From: an uncultured bacterium
GTDB lineage: Bacteria > Cloacimonadota > Cloacimonadia > Cloacimonadales > Cloacimonadaceae
Length of the DNA: 64,000 nucleotides
Direction: 5' to 3'
Assembly: GCA_937960795.1 (NCBI GenBank)
Contig: CALGPA010000002.1
Location: forward strand, 1 to 64,000
A program made the position numbers and the translations under genes. This document shows positions 47,634 through 55,742 of this stretch, piece by piece. How positions within the stretch are numbered: the first letter of the stretch is position 1; each line of letters opens with the position of its first letter. The notes under the pieces were generated by a model, which saw only the letters and a list, made by a program, of their open reading frames with translations, was not told where the DNA came from and made no database searches.

Positions 47634-49171
47634 AGCGACTCCCCGGCTTCCTTGAAATATGACAGCTTAAGCAGAATGCCCAATAGATAGAACAAAGCAA
47701 AAGAGATCAACGAGATGACGCTCACCTTGATGAGCAAGCCCGGCTTTGATTCAAAAACTAACAAGCCATAAAGCATCCGAGCGACAAGATACACGACGGC
47801 AGAAGCAGCTATCCCTTTTAGGATATTGCTGAAGATGCTCTTGTACTCCAGCCGAGAGATCTTTTTCTTAAGAAGCCATAGCAGTGTCAGGTAGTTTACA
47901 AAGGCAGTGATCGAGGTAGATAGCGCCAAGCCTCTGTGTTGCATGAACATCATCAAAATTAGATTAAGCAGAATGTTTAGAACTACGATGGCGGCTGCCA
48001 GCTTGACCGGCGTCTTGGTATCACCATGGGCATAGAAAACAGGGGTCAGGACTTGATTCATGCTATAAAACATCAGTCCCAATGAATAGAATACCAAAGC
48101 CTGTGAGCTCATCAAGACCGCTTTGTCGTCGAAAGCCCCATGCCCAAAGAGGATGCTCACAAAGTCCGGCGCGAGCACGAGGATCAAGGTCGTCACGGGC
48201 AGCATGATATAGACCAAGCTAAGTGAAGTGAAGCGAATGCTCGAGTTAAGCTGATCATAGTCTTTGGAGCTCACTAAACGGGAAAAAGTGGGCAAGACAG
48301 CCGTCCCTGCGCTTATGGCAAAGATGCCCAAGGGCAATTGCATCAGTCGATTGCCATATGCCAATGCCGTGATGCTGCCAATGGGCAAGAAGCTCGCCAT
48401 CAATGCGTCGGCTATCAGATTGATCTCACGGATCCCGATGCCGATCATTGCGGGGACGAATCTTTTCCAAAGAGTTGCGATTGAAGATCCTGTAAAGCGT
48501 AGAATTAGCCTTATACGATACCCGATCTTTTTTAGAAAAGGGAAGTTAACTATCGTCTGCAGCGCTCCCCCGAAAGCAACTCCCCATCCGGCAATGTAGA
48601 TGAGCCTTTCGGCACTGAAGCCGAATATCCAATATGGGATTACGATGCACGCGATCATTCCGAGATTCAGCAGCGCACTGGAAAGGCCGGTCATAAAGAA
48701 ATAGTCGTGTGAGTTTAGGATAGCGATAAATGTGGAAGACAATCCGATAAAGAAAAGATATGGAAAGATAATGCGGGTGAGCTTGATGGCGACCACTGCC
48801 GTTTCAGGAGCCAGACCCGGATATAGCATGCGCACGATGAGTGGTGCGAAAGCTATGCCAAGTCCTGTCAGGATTAGAAGAAAGAGCGTGAGAATGCTGA
48901 GCACATTCAGCGCAAAGTCTATCTGCGAATCTTTGTCCTTTTGGATCCCGATCTCATTGTAAAGCGGTACAAACGCCGTAGATAGCGCTCCTTCGCCAAA
49001 AAGGCGCCGCAGGAGATTTGGAATATTGTATGCCACATTGAAGGCGTCATTGAGAAAGCCCCCTCCAAAAAAGAACGCCATCACCTGATCTCGCACCAGT
49101 CCCAAGATGCGGCTCAAAAACACCGCAATGCTCATCACACTGATGTTCTTAGCGAGACGCTTCTGGCTCAT
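47609..49171 (-). CDS. murJ: Lipid II flippase MurJ
   Basis: A 520-residue MOP-superfamily membrane protein with about 14 helices. The N-terminus has SRILGLVRDQVMAFFFG (conserved Arg residues), then AFNVAYNIPNLLRRLFGEGALSTAFVP (shown in part), the MurJ signature. RVLYPG-like MLYPGLAPE and the C-terminal FYAHGDTKTPVK block are also typical. It flips the peptidoglycan precursor lipid II across the inner membrane. The start overlaps the holB stop as ATGA. Confidence 0.95.
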   Translation of the reverse strand: MSQKRLAKNISVMSIAVFLSRILGLVRDQVMAFFFGGGFLNDAFNVAYNIPNLLRRLFGEGALSTAFVPLYNEIGIQKDKDSQIDFALNVLSILTLFLLILTGLGIAFAPLIVRMLYPGLAPETAVVAIKLTRIIFPYLFFIGLSSTFIAILNSHDYFFMTGLSSALLNLGMIACIVIPYWIFGFSAERLIYIAGWGVAFGGALQTIVNFPFLKKIGYRIRLILRFTGSSIATLWKRFVPAMIGIGIREINLIADALMASFLPIGSITALAYGNRLMQLPLGIFAISAGTAVLPTFSRLVSSKDYDQLNSSIRFTSLSLVYIMLPVTTLILVLAPDFVSILFGHGAFDDKAVLMSSQALVFYSLGLMFYSMNQVLTPVFYAHGDTKTPVKLAAAIVVLNILLNLILMMFMQHRGLALSTSITAFVNYLTLLWLLKKKISRLEYKSIFSNILKGIAASAVVYLVARMLYGLLVFESKPGLLIKVSVISLISFALFYLLGILLKLSYFKEAGESLWKRLRRR

Positions 49172-50265
49172 CGCCCCAAAAGTCGCTTTGTGGCCAAAAA
49201 CAGATTGATCTGGATCATGCCGGGATTCACATTCCCTTCCAGCTTGCTAGTAAAGCTATCTAAGAGCAGAAGATAATCCGGGATCCTATCTGCAATGTCC
49301 TCGTGTGCCAATTCCCTAAGAAACTCAGCTTTATCCAGATTTGTGATCGCTTCCTCACCAAAATTGATGATTGCCAGATCATTTGCGATGATGCCGACGT
49401 AGGAGATCAGGTCTCGCACTGCATCGGAGGCTTCTTTGTGGGAATTAATATGGTTCAGATAGTCCAGATCCTGCTTGTTATGAGCCATCTCCAATAGTGC
49501 AAACGCCTTATCGCGCGAGGAAGTACCGCTGTCTTGGACGATGCGTAGAGCAGTCTTCAGATTGCCTCCGCAGATTCGTGCTGCACTTTTTGCCAAGACA
49601 GAATCCACTTGATACTGATCGAAGATGATCTTTTGAATCACCGCTTGAGACAAAGGTTTAAAATACACCGGCTGGCATCTTGAGATGATGGTGGGCAAGA
49701 CTTTTGGCAATCTCTCTGTGGTAAGGATGATCAGAGTATTCGGCGGAGGCTCCTCCAAAGTCTTCAAAAAGGAATTTGCCGTTTGGACATTCATCATATC
49801 GGCGTTCTCGATGATCACGACCCGATACTGCCCTTCGTGGATGGAGAGCTCCAAGCGCTTGATGAGCAAGCTGATGCTTTCCTTCCTGATCTCTGTGGAA
49901 CCGGAAAAGAAGAAGTCCTGCCAAGGGGATTCGATCTTGTTCTTGATATAAGCCTCATACTGCTTGAGGGCTTCACTGTCCTTGATCTCTCCATCGGATG
50001 AAAGCTTTAGATTCACGGTGGGGAAGACGTAGTTAAAGTCAGGATGCTCAAAATGAAGGAATTTATGACAGGAAGAACAGACACCGCAGGGGCGATATTG
50101 GCTGCTGGACAGGCAATTGACCGCCATGCCAAAATACAGGGCGGTCATAAACTTCCCCACTCCATCGCCTCCATGAAAGAGATATGCCGAAGCGATTCTT
50201 TCTTGATCAATTGCCTTTTGCAGCAAGTCCACGACCTGCTGCTGTCCTTTTATCTTGCGAAACAT
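49168..50265 (-). CDS. holB: DNA polymerase III delta' subunit
   Basis: A 365-residue clamp-loader subunit. GGDGVGK gives a P-loop-like motif in the N-terminal AAA+ domain. A zinc module of four cysteines follows (CLSSSQYRPCGVCSSC). SFLKTLEEPPPNTLIILTT is the conserved sensor region, and ISRCQPVYFKPL holds the SRC motif that supplies an arginine finger to a neighbour. It works with the gamma/tau and delta subunits, which are not in this window. Its stop overlaps murJ, and it starts directly after the acetyltransferase stop. Confidence 0.92.
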   Translation of the reverse strand: MFRKIKGQQQVVDLLQKAIDQERIASAYLFHGGDGVGKFMTALYFGMAVNCLSSSQYRPCGVCSSCHKFLHFEHPDFNYVFPTVNLKLSSDGEIKDSEALKQYEAYIKNKIESPWQDFFFSGSTEIRKESISLLIKRLELSIHEGQYRVVIIENADMMNVQTANSFLKTLEEPPPNTLIILTTERLPKVLPTIISRCQPVYFKPLSQAVIQKIIFDQYQVDSVLAKSAARICGGNLKTALRIVQDSGTSSRDKAFALLEMAHNKQDLDYLNHINSHKEASDAVRDLISYVGIIANDLAIINFGEEAITNLDKAEFLRELAHEDIADRIPDYLLLLDSFTSKLEGNVNPGMIQINLFLATKRLLGR

Positions 50266-50871
50266 CTAGATGATCGTGATCTTGCTTCTGCCGGCTTCGT
50301 CGCTGATCGAATACTCAAAGGTCCTTTTGACATACGGACTGATAAAATCTTCTGCGAGCATATCGTAGATCAAGACGTCATGATAATCACCAGCCATAAA
50401 GATGTAGTTACGGCGTTTTCCCACATATTGAAATCCCACTTTTTCATAGCTTCGAGTTGCACGTTTGTTATAGTCAACCACTTCCAAGCTGATATTATTG
50501 AGATTCATGATGTTGAAGCCATAATCCAAGATCAATTTTGCTGCTTCAGTCCCGATGCCTTGATTCCAATAGGTCTTTTCACCGATAAAAATGCCAAACT
50601 GGGCATGACGATGAACTTCATTGACCAAGTGTAATCCGCAATTGCCGATTACCTTGTTGGTGTCTTTTTCCACAATGGCAAAGATGACGCTGTTTGCCAT
50701 GAGCTCTTGCAAAGCACTACGCTCTTTGTCTACATCAAAGACAACTGATGAAAACAGCATAAACTGGCCGATTTCAAGATCATTTACCCACTCAGTGTAG
50801 CGTTCTACATCACCCAAAGATACCGGGGATAGGTAGCATTTTTCTCCGACGAGCTTGCGAAAATACTTCAT
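50266..50871 (-). CDS. GNAT-family acetyltransferase, RimJ/RimL-like
   Basis: A 201-residue N-acetyltransferase. The acetyl-CoA-binding stretch is around NQGIGTEAAKLILDYGF (Q/RxxGxG/A), preceded by GNCGLHLVNEVHRHAQFGIFI (shown in part) and followed by NLNNISLEVVDYNKRATRSYEKVGFQ, as in RimJ/RimL enzymes. It may acetylate a protein N-terminus or a small amine; the substrate is unknown. First gene of the unit GNAT-holB-murJ-uvrC-aldo/keto reductase. GAGG precedes ATG 50871. Confidence 0.88.
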   Translation of the reverse strand: MKYFRKLVGEKCYLSPVSLGDVERYTEWVNDLEIGQFMLFSSVVFDVDKERSALQELMANSVIFAIVEKDTNKVIGNCGLHLVNEVHRHAQFGIFIGEKTYWNQGIGTEAAKLILDYGFNIMNLNNISLEVVDYNKRATRSYEKVGFQYVGKRRNYIFMAGDYHDVLIYDMLAEDFISPYVKRTFEYSISDEAGRSKITII

Positions 50872-51116
50872 GTTTTACCTCATAGATGTTTTACTTCACT
50901 TTGTATGTCGGCTGATTCTGTCAAGAAGATTGTGCTTGGAACCTTGATCCTGCCAACAGCACATGTTTGATTCCGGATGAGGATATCCACTGACCAAAGA
51001 TCTGTACTGTCTGCCAAAGCACAATCACAAGACCTGTTTTAATGAGCGGATCCCGCCAATATTTGCTGGAATGGAACGATATATGCAAGCGGTATTACAA
51101 AAAGAAGGAGCTGATA

Positions 51117-52067
51117 ATGACAGTCTATAACCGCTTTGTTTTTATTGTGTTGTTTGTGTTTATCCTCTTGCAGGGATGCAGAGATGGGGCAAAACAATCG
51201 ACCTTTATAGAACCGCAATTGGTCAAGGATTACAATTTTAATCTGATCCATCAGTCATATGACAAGCTGCACAAAAACCGTAGCTCACTATACAATAGCT
51301 ATGCTTCTCCTCCGCTTGATGAGAATGGTGTGAATCTTCTTAGCTACAACGGCGCTGAACATTATCACCCGGTATACCTCTGCCACAGGAGTCTGGAAGC
51401 TTTGAGCGACTATTACCTTAGCATGAACAACTTCTATCTCCAGCATGCCATCAAATGCATGGAAGCTCTGCGCTCGCGTGCAGTTCGAAAGGATGACATG
51501 ATCTATTTCCCATACGATTTTGATTATAATGAAAGCAATGTGATCTTCTATACGGCCCCCTGGTTTTCAGGGATGGCGCAAGGCATGGCGTTATCTGCAT
51601 ACAGTAGGCTCTATCACTTCACAGATGAACCACTTTACGCGGCAGTGGCAGACTCCATTCTGAGAACGATGTCAGATTTTGATGGTGAGTATGAGACGGT
51701 TTTGATTACCGATGAGTATTCACCATTTGTAGATGGAAGATACTATTGGGTAGACGAATATCCCCATTTCATCAAACGCTATGTGCTCAATGGCTCCATC
51801 ATCGGAGCTATGGGACTCTATGATCACTGGTGGGTCTTTGGTGATGATAGCTCAAAAAGTCTTTTTAGCAAAGAACTCACCACCATCAAGGACAATGTGC
51901 TTTTATATCGCAATCCGGGCGGGATAAGTTTCTATGATCTATACACTAGATACCCTCATCCAAACTACCACCAAGTTCATCAAGATCTACTAAATTCCCT
52001 GACCGAGCTGACCGGAGATATGTTCTTTTCAGCAATATCAGAGCTGTTTTATATAGATCATCATTGA
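51117..52067 (+). CDS. Lipoprotein with D-glucuronyl C5-epimerase-like domain
   Basis: A 316-residue lipoprotein. The signal MTVYNRFVFIVLFVFILLQGC ends in lipobox LQGC. The rest resembles the D-glucuronyl C5-epimerase C-terminal domain: YHPVYLCHRSLEALSDYY, PWFSGMAQGMALSAYSRLY and YVLNGSIIGAMGLYDHW, an alpha/alpha toroid pattern. Eukaryotic members epimerise glucuronate to iduronate in heparan sulphate; bacterial ones are mostly uncharacterised. AAGGAG six bases before ATG 51117 decides the start. Alone on its strand here, with no polysaccharide genes beside it. It could be an epimerase or a binding/lyase-like relative. Confidence 0.8.
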   Translation: MTVYNRFVFIVLFVFILLQGCRDGAKQSTFIEPQLVKDYNFNLIHQSYDKLHKNRSSLYNSYASPPLDENGVNLLSYNGAEHYHPVYLCHRSLEALSDYYLSMNNFYLQHAIKCMEALRSRAVRKDDMIYFPYDFDYNESNVIFYTAPWFSGMAQGMALSAYSRLYHFTDEPLYAAVADSILRTMSDFDGEYETVLITDEYSPFVDGRYYWVDEYPHFIKRYVLNGSIIGAMGLYDHWWVFGDDSSKSLFSKELTTIKDNVLLYRNPGGISFYDLYTRYPHPNYHQVHQDLLNSLTELTGDMFFSAISELFYIDHH

Positions 52068-52069
52068 TG

Positions 52070-52099
52070 TGATACATAGCTCGGTCTACGGATGTATCA
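52070..52099 (+). terminator. Hairpin after the epimerase-like gene
   Basis: TGATACAT (52070-52077) pairs with ATGTATCA (52092-52099), 8 bp with a 14-nt loop, just after the stop codon. It lacks a T run on either strand, so it is a weak terminator candidate. Confidence 0.35.
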
Positions 52100-52147
52100 T
52101 GCCCACCAAGTGAGCATCAAATATTCTTTCGTCCTTAGCTTTCATGG

Positions 52148-52162
52148 TTTATACTGTCTATA
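52148..52162 (+). promoter_or_regulatory. Promoter-like 15-mer upstream of the flavin-reductase-like gene
   Basis: TTTATACTGTCTATA contains TATACT as a -10 candidate and is identical to the sequence at 44639-44653 before the GlmL-like gene. In both places it ends about 21 bp before the start codon. Confidence 0.4.
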
Positions 52163-52183
52163 TATCGCAGATAGGAGATTATA

Positions 52184-52663
52184 ATGATCAAAATACAAGG
52201 TCTTCCGCAAGCATACAGCAAAGTTCACTTGCCATCCAAAGTCACAATGGCAGTGACACAAAAGCCTGATGGGAACTACAATCTCATTACATTAGAGTGG
52301 TTTATGCGGACATCAATAGATCCGCCCATGTTTGCCATCTCTGTCGGACACACGCGCTACTCCCACGATTGCCTGATGGATGTGCGCTATTTCAACTTAG
52401 TTTTTCCCGGCAAAGACCAAAAAGATCTGCTCAGCCTGGCAGGATCTCAAAGTGGAAGAGATATCGACAAGTTTACTGCCGGAAAGGTAGAACATTTTCC
52501 TGGCAAACTCCGCAAACTTCCGATTCTCAAGAATGCCTCTGCCTGTTTTGAATGTGAGATAGTCACTCAGGTCAAGAGCGGAGATCACACTATATTTGTT
52601 GGCGAAGTGAAATACTCTTGGCTCAATGATGATGTGGATTTCTTTTTCTATCACAAGAAGTGA
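52184..52663 (+). CDS. Flavin reductase-like domain protein
   Basis: A 159-residue FMN-binding split-barrel protein. NLITLEWFMRTSIDPPMFAISVG matches the NxxTxxW...PP-xxVxI motif of the flavin reductase/DIM6-NTAB family (cited in part), and FNLVFPG and FECEIVTQV fit later strands. Such proteins in anaerobes are often FMN-binding electron carriers rather than true reductases. AGGAG precedes the ATG. Single-gene unit; redox partner unknown. Confidence 0.85.
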   Translation: MIKIQGLPQAYSKVHLPSKVTMAVTQKPDGNYNLITLEWFMRTSIDPPMFAISVGHTRYSHDCLMDVRYFNLVFPGKDQKDLLSLAGSQSGRDIDKFTAGKVEHFPGKLRKLPILKNASACFECEIVTQVKSGDHTIFVGEVKYSWLNDDVDFFFYHKK

Positions 52664-52693
52664 GAGTGACGGATTTCGCTCAAAATCAGCCCT

Positions 52694-52783
52694 CTAAATG
52701 CTTGCAAAATATGGGCTCCTCATGCCTCCCTCACCGGTCACTCACCGGTCGGGAGTGCAAGCGGTGAGAAAATAAGGACTTAG
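52694..52783 (-). repeat. 90-bp dispersed palindromic element, copy 4
   Basis: Full-length minus-strand copy, beginning CTAAGTCCTT (52783) and ending GCAAGCATTTAG (52694). It keeps both GACCGGTGAG decamers and matches copies 2 and 5 along its whole length. Following sequence at 52805-52845 is AATT/GAGAAT-rich low complexity, echoing the region beside copy 2. Confidence 0.88.
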
Positions 52784-53047
52784 GCGATTTGCGGCTGCGC
52801 CGGCAATCGAATTGAGAATTTAGAATTGAGGATGGAGAATTAAGGGGTAGTTTCGCAGGATGGATATGGTTTTGAAGTGCTGGAGTGCTGAGGTGCTCGA
52901 GTTACGGCTTATGAGTGCTGTAGGCATGCTATTTTAGATAGCATCGATGCTTCCTGTGGATTGCCTGAGTCCCGGCGAGACGCCACATGAATGCCCTCAC
53001 CGCCTGTACATCACAATTGAGCGCTTGAAACCCACCCCTACAATAGT

Positions 53048-53133
53048 CATTCCGGAAAACGAAGCGAAGCGATCTGGGTCCCCGCAAAATTGAGCAGCAG
53101 TTTTGTGGGGCTAAGAAGTGTATCCGGAATCTA
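53048..53133. repeat. TCCGGA palindromic element with nested hairpin, copy 1
   Basis: ATTCCGGA at the left and TCCGGAAT at the right form the outer arms, with GAAGCGAAGCGA beside the left arm. Between them CCCCGCAAAA (53080-53089) pairs with TTTTGTGGGG (53101-53110, one G-T pair), a hairpin that is absent from the shorter copy at 63234. The rest of the gap 52846-53154 shows no gene. Confidence 0.7.
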
Positions 53134-53154
53134 TGCTCCTGCACTCTACAGGTA

Positions 53155-53916
53155 TCAGATCAAACTGACAAGGCTCAAGGCAGATTCTGCTCCCAAGAGC
53201 GACCAGAGAATGGTCGAAACAGCGATGAATGTGCCAAAGGCAAATCCCTGATCTTTGTTGCGTACAAAGATCACAAAGTAGATGATGCCGAGCACAGCTG
53301 CAAAAAGGACCACATATGGCATGCTGAGCAAGCCAAAGAATGCTGCGATCCCGCTGAGCAGCCAGATGTCTCCTCCGCCCAAGCCGTCTGATTTGCGGGC
53401 AAGGCGATAGGCATATGCCAAAAACAGCAGAAAGCAGAAAAGAATCACAGCAGCCATAAGGGAATTCGTGATCCCGACATCATTTCCGGGAATGAGAGCA
53501 AAGATGAAGCCAATCGGGATCAGCGGGATGGACAATTTGTGGGGGATGATTTGATGAAAAGCATCAATGAAGAAGATCGGGATCATCACCATGCAGAGTA
53601 TGGCATATTTGAAAAAGAGCATGTTCATAAGCCCATACTGCAGGAAAAGACCGATCAAGATCAGAGGCGTGATGATCTCCACCAGAAGGTGATGCCAGTG
53701 AATCTTGGCACCACAAAACTTGCATTTTCCACCCAAGATAATGTAGCTAAGAATCGGGATATTCAGATATGGCGGGATGGCCTTGCCACAATCTCCACAA
53801 TGAGATGCCGGGAAGACGATAGATTCTTTGCGGGGAAGTCTGTAGATGAGGACATTAAAAAAGCTGCCCAAAGCGGCGCCAAGGACAGCCAGGAGAATGA
53901 TTACTATGCTAGTCAA
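53155..53916 (-). CDS. Prepilin peptidase (type IV leader peptidase)
   Basis: A 253-residue inner-membrane aspartic protease with about eight helices. The N-terminal methylase-type domain has two zinc pairs (CGDCGKAIP and CKFCGAKIH). The A24 peptidase part has the first active-site Asp in FIDAFHQIIPHKLS and the second in GLGGGDIWLL (GxGD). It cleaves and N-methylates type IV pilin-like precursors. The start appears to be TTG 53916, with AAGGAG rather far upstream (11 bases). No pilin or secretion ATPase gene is adjacent; the exported protein upstream has no pilin leader. Confidence 0.93.
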   Translation of the reverse strand: MTSIVIILLAVLGAALGSFFNVLIYRLPRKESIVFPASHCGDCGKAIPPYLNIPILSYIILGGKCKFCGAKIHWHHLLVEIITPLILIGLFLQYGLMNMLFFKYAILCMVMIPIFFIDAFHQIIPHKLSIPLIPIGFIFALIPGNDVGITNSLMAAVILFCFLLFLAYAYRLARKSDGLGGGDIWLLSGIAAFFGLLSMPYVVLFAAVLGIIYFVIFVRNKDQGFAFGTFIAVSTILWSLLGAESALSLVSLI

Positions 53917-53931
53917 GATTTAGCTTGCTCC

Positions 53932-54360
53932 TTACCACTTTTGATACCAAGGATTTGACGGACGCATCATGCCTTGACTCATGTGAAACTCGATGGTCAT
54001 GGAATCGCTTGGGCGATATCTCAGCGAAAACTCCGGCAAGACCTTGCTGTCGTTGTCGTCATTGAAACTAAAGTCATTTCTGGTGTTCATGGAACCGAAA
54101 TTGACAAAATTCAGATCCAGATCAAGCTCCAGCTTTGGACTAAATCGGAAGTTCATATGGTTTGTATATCTGGAGAGGTAATAGCCGGATCCGGTAGAGC
54201 TTGTCCCGGCCTCAAAACCCATGGAATGGGACATATCGAGGTTGGAAAGAGCAGAGCTCTGTAGGGAAAACGGATTAAAATCCGGCCGCGGTATATCATA
54301 CTGGGCCAATAGCGGTATCGTGGCCAAGATCATTATTGTAGCAATTATCAGATTCTTCAT
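53932..54360 (-). CDS. Small exported protein, possibly outer-membrane beta structure
   Basis: A 142-residue protein with signal peptide MKNLIIATIMILATIPLLAQ. The mature part has alternating hydrophobic strands (MNFRFSPKLELDLDLNFVNFG, FSLRYRPSDSMTIEFHMSQG, shown in part), which fits membrane-embedded or surface beta-structure. It is followed after 15 bp by the prepilin peptidase. The AAGGAG ribosome site supports the start. No family recognised. Confidence 0.65.
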   Translation of the reverse strand: MKNLIIATIMILATIPLLAQYDIPRPDFNPFSLQSSALSNLDMSHSMGFEAGTSSTGSGYYLSRYTNHMNFRFSPKLELDLDLNFVNFGSMNTRNDFSFNDDNDSKVLPEFSLRYRPSDSMTIEFHMSQGMMRPSNPWYQKW

Positions 54361-54414
54361 TGGATACTCCTTAGAAGCTTTCTAATTACAAGATATAGCG
54401 CGGCCGCAATCTCG

Positions 54415-55632
54415 TCAAGCATAAAAGTCAGAGATTATCTTGCCCAGACTTTTGATGCCTTGATCTATCTGTTCCGGCGTGGCAAATGAGAAGTTTAGCC
54501 TGAGGCAATTGAACTTTTCTTTGCCGATCGGATAGAATTTGCTGCCGGGGATAAAGCTGATTTTCTCAGCTTTGGCAAGCTCAAACAGCTCGTCCGCGGA
54601 CATATCTTCAGGAAGCCAGACCCACGTGAAGATTCCACCTTCGGGCTTTGTGTATTGCACATAGGAAGGTAGATAGCGGGACATGGCTGTCAGCATCGCA
54701 TCAAGATATGGGGCATAGAAGCCGCAAATATGTTCCAGATGAGGCTCCATGTGACCTTCAGAGATGAATCTTGCCGCTACTCTTTGGGAGACATTGTCCG
54801 GGGCGATATTTATCTTTTGTTGCCAAGAGCACATGCGCTCGATCAATTTGGGACTACCTTTGGCATAGGCAAGGCGCATGCCCGGACCGAGGATCTTGGA
54901 AAAAGATACGATCTCGGTGACTATCTCAGTATTTTGAAACTCATCATGGGCAATTCTAAACAAACTGGGCAAGGCGGTTCCGGAAAATCTCAAACGAGAA
55001 TAGGGGTTATCCTCCAAAATGGGGATCTGCATGCCTAGGGCATACTCGACCAATGCCTTGCGGCGCTCATAAGTCATGGTAATGCCGCTGGGATTGTGGA
55101 AATCAGGGATTGTGTAGATAAACTTAACCTTTTTCCCTTCAGATCTGACTTTGTCGACAGCTTTCTGCAATCCTGCCAGATCCATTCCTTCACGATCAAG
55201 CTCGACAGTGACGAGCTCTGCTCCGATGGCATCAAAGGCTACCAAAGATCCCAAAAAGCTGGGTGCTTCGCAGATGATTACATCACCTTCTTCCACCAAA
55301 CATTGGGTCATGTAGAATATAGCATTTGTGGCTCCAGCGGTTATGAGAATCTGCTCATGGGGCAGAGAATATCCTTCCCATTTGAGCAATTCTTCCTTGA
55401 GCAGGGGATCGCCTTCACTGGCTCCATATTGCAGGACGCCGTCGCCTTCATTGGCAACAACCTCTGCATAGAGCCTGCTGAGTGTTTCCCGCGGGAAAGT
55501 CTTGGGCGAGGGGAATCCTCCTGCGAATGAGATCAATCCCGGAATATTGCGTGTGCTGGCTACCAGCTCGCGGATCATCGAAGACTTCATGTTCCTCGTT
55601 GCCTGAGTCAGTTTTTCACTAATCATCATCAT
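54415..55632 (-). CDS. PLP-dependent aminotransferase, fold type I (2-aminoadipate/LysN-like)
   Basis: A 405-residue aminotransferase of the class I/II fold without the MocR DNA-binding domain. SFAGGFPSP at the N-terminus, TAGATNAIFYMTQ for the phosphate loop, YTIPDFHNPSGITM with the conserved NP, and the Schiff-base Lys in VSFSKILGPGMRLAYA match the LysN/2-aminoadipate and multifunctional aminotransferase group. It likely transaminates aromatic, branched or aminoadipate substrates with 2-oxoglutarate, consistent with amino-acid fermentation. Three ATGs stand in a row; the second or third (55629 or 55626) has better spacing from AAAGGA. Confidence 0.88.
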   Translation of the reverse strand: MMMISEKLTQATRNMKSSMIRELVASTRNIPGLISFAGGFPSPKTFPRETLSRLYAEVVANEGDGVLQYGASEGDPLLKEELLKWEGYSLPHEQILITAGATNAIFYMTQCLVEEGDVIICEAPSFLGSLVAFDAIGAELVTVELDREGMDLAGLQKAVDKVRSEGKKVKFIYTIPDFHNPSGITMTYERRKALVEYALGMQIPILEDNPYSRLRFSGTALPSLFRIAHDEFQNTEIVTEIVSFSKILGPGMRLAYAKGSPKLIERMCSWQQKINIAPDNVSQRVAARFISEGHMEPHLEHICGFYAPYLDAMLTAMSRYLPSYVQYTKPEGGIFTWVWLPEDMSADELFELAKAEKISFIPGSKFYPIGKEKFNCLRLNFSFATPEQIDQGIKSLGKIISDFYA

Positions 55633-55694
55633 TTCCTTTTATCTTCTATATTTATTAAAATCATTCATGACATTCAGAGGGCGGGATCAAAATG

Positions 55695-55731
55695 AAAAAT
55701 GAGCTCATGCCCATCATAAAATGGGCATGAG
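55695..55731 (-). terminator. Rho-independent terminator after asnS
   Basis: On the minus strand CTCATGCCCAT pairs with ATGGGCATGAG (11 bp, 6-nt loop), followed by CTCATTTTTC. It lies 12 bp after the asnS stop and ends the dehydrogenase-oxidoreductase-asnS unit. Confidence 0.85.
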
Positions 55732-55742
55732 ACGAGATTTGC

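Noticed and set aside
53932..54360. Pilin substrate for the adjacent prepilin peptidase
   Set aside because: It has an ordinary cleavable signal peptide (ends LLAQ) and no type IV pilin G-F/E leader.
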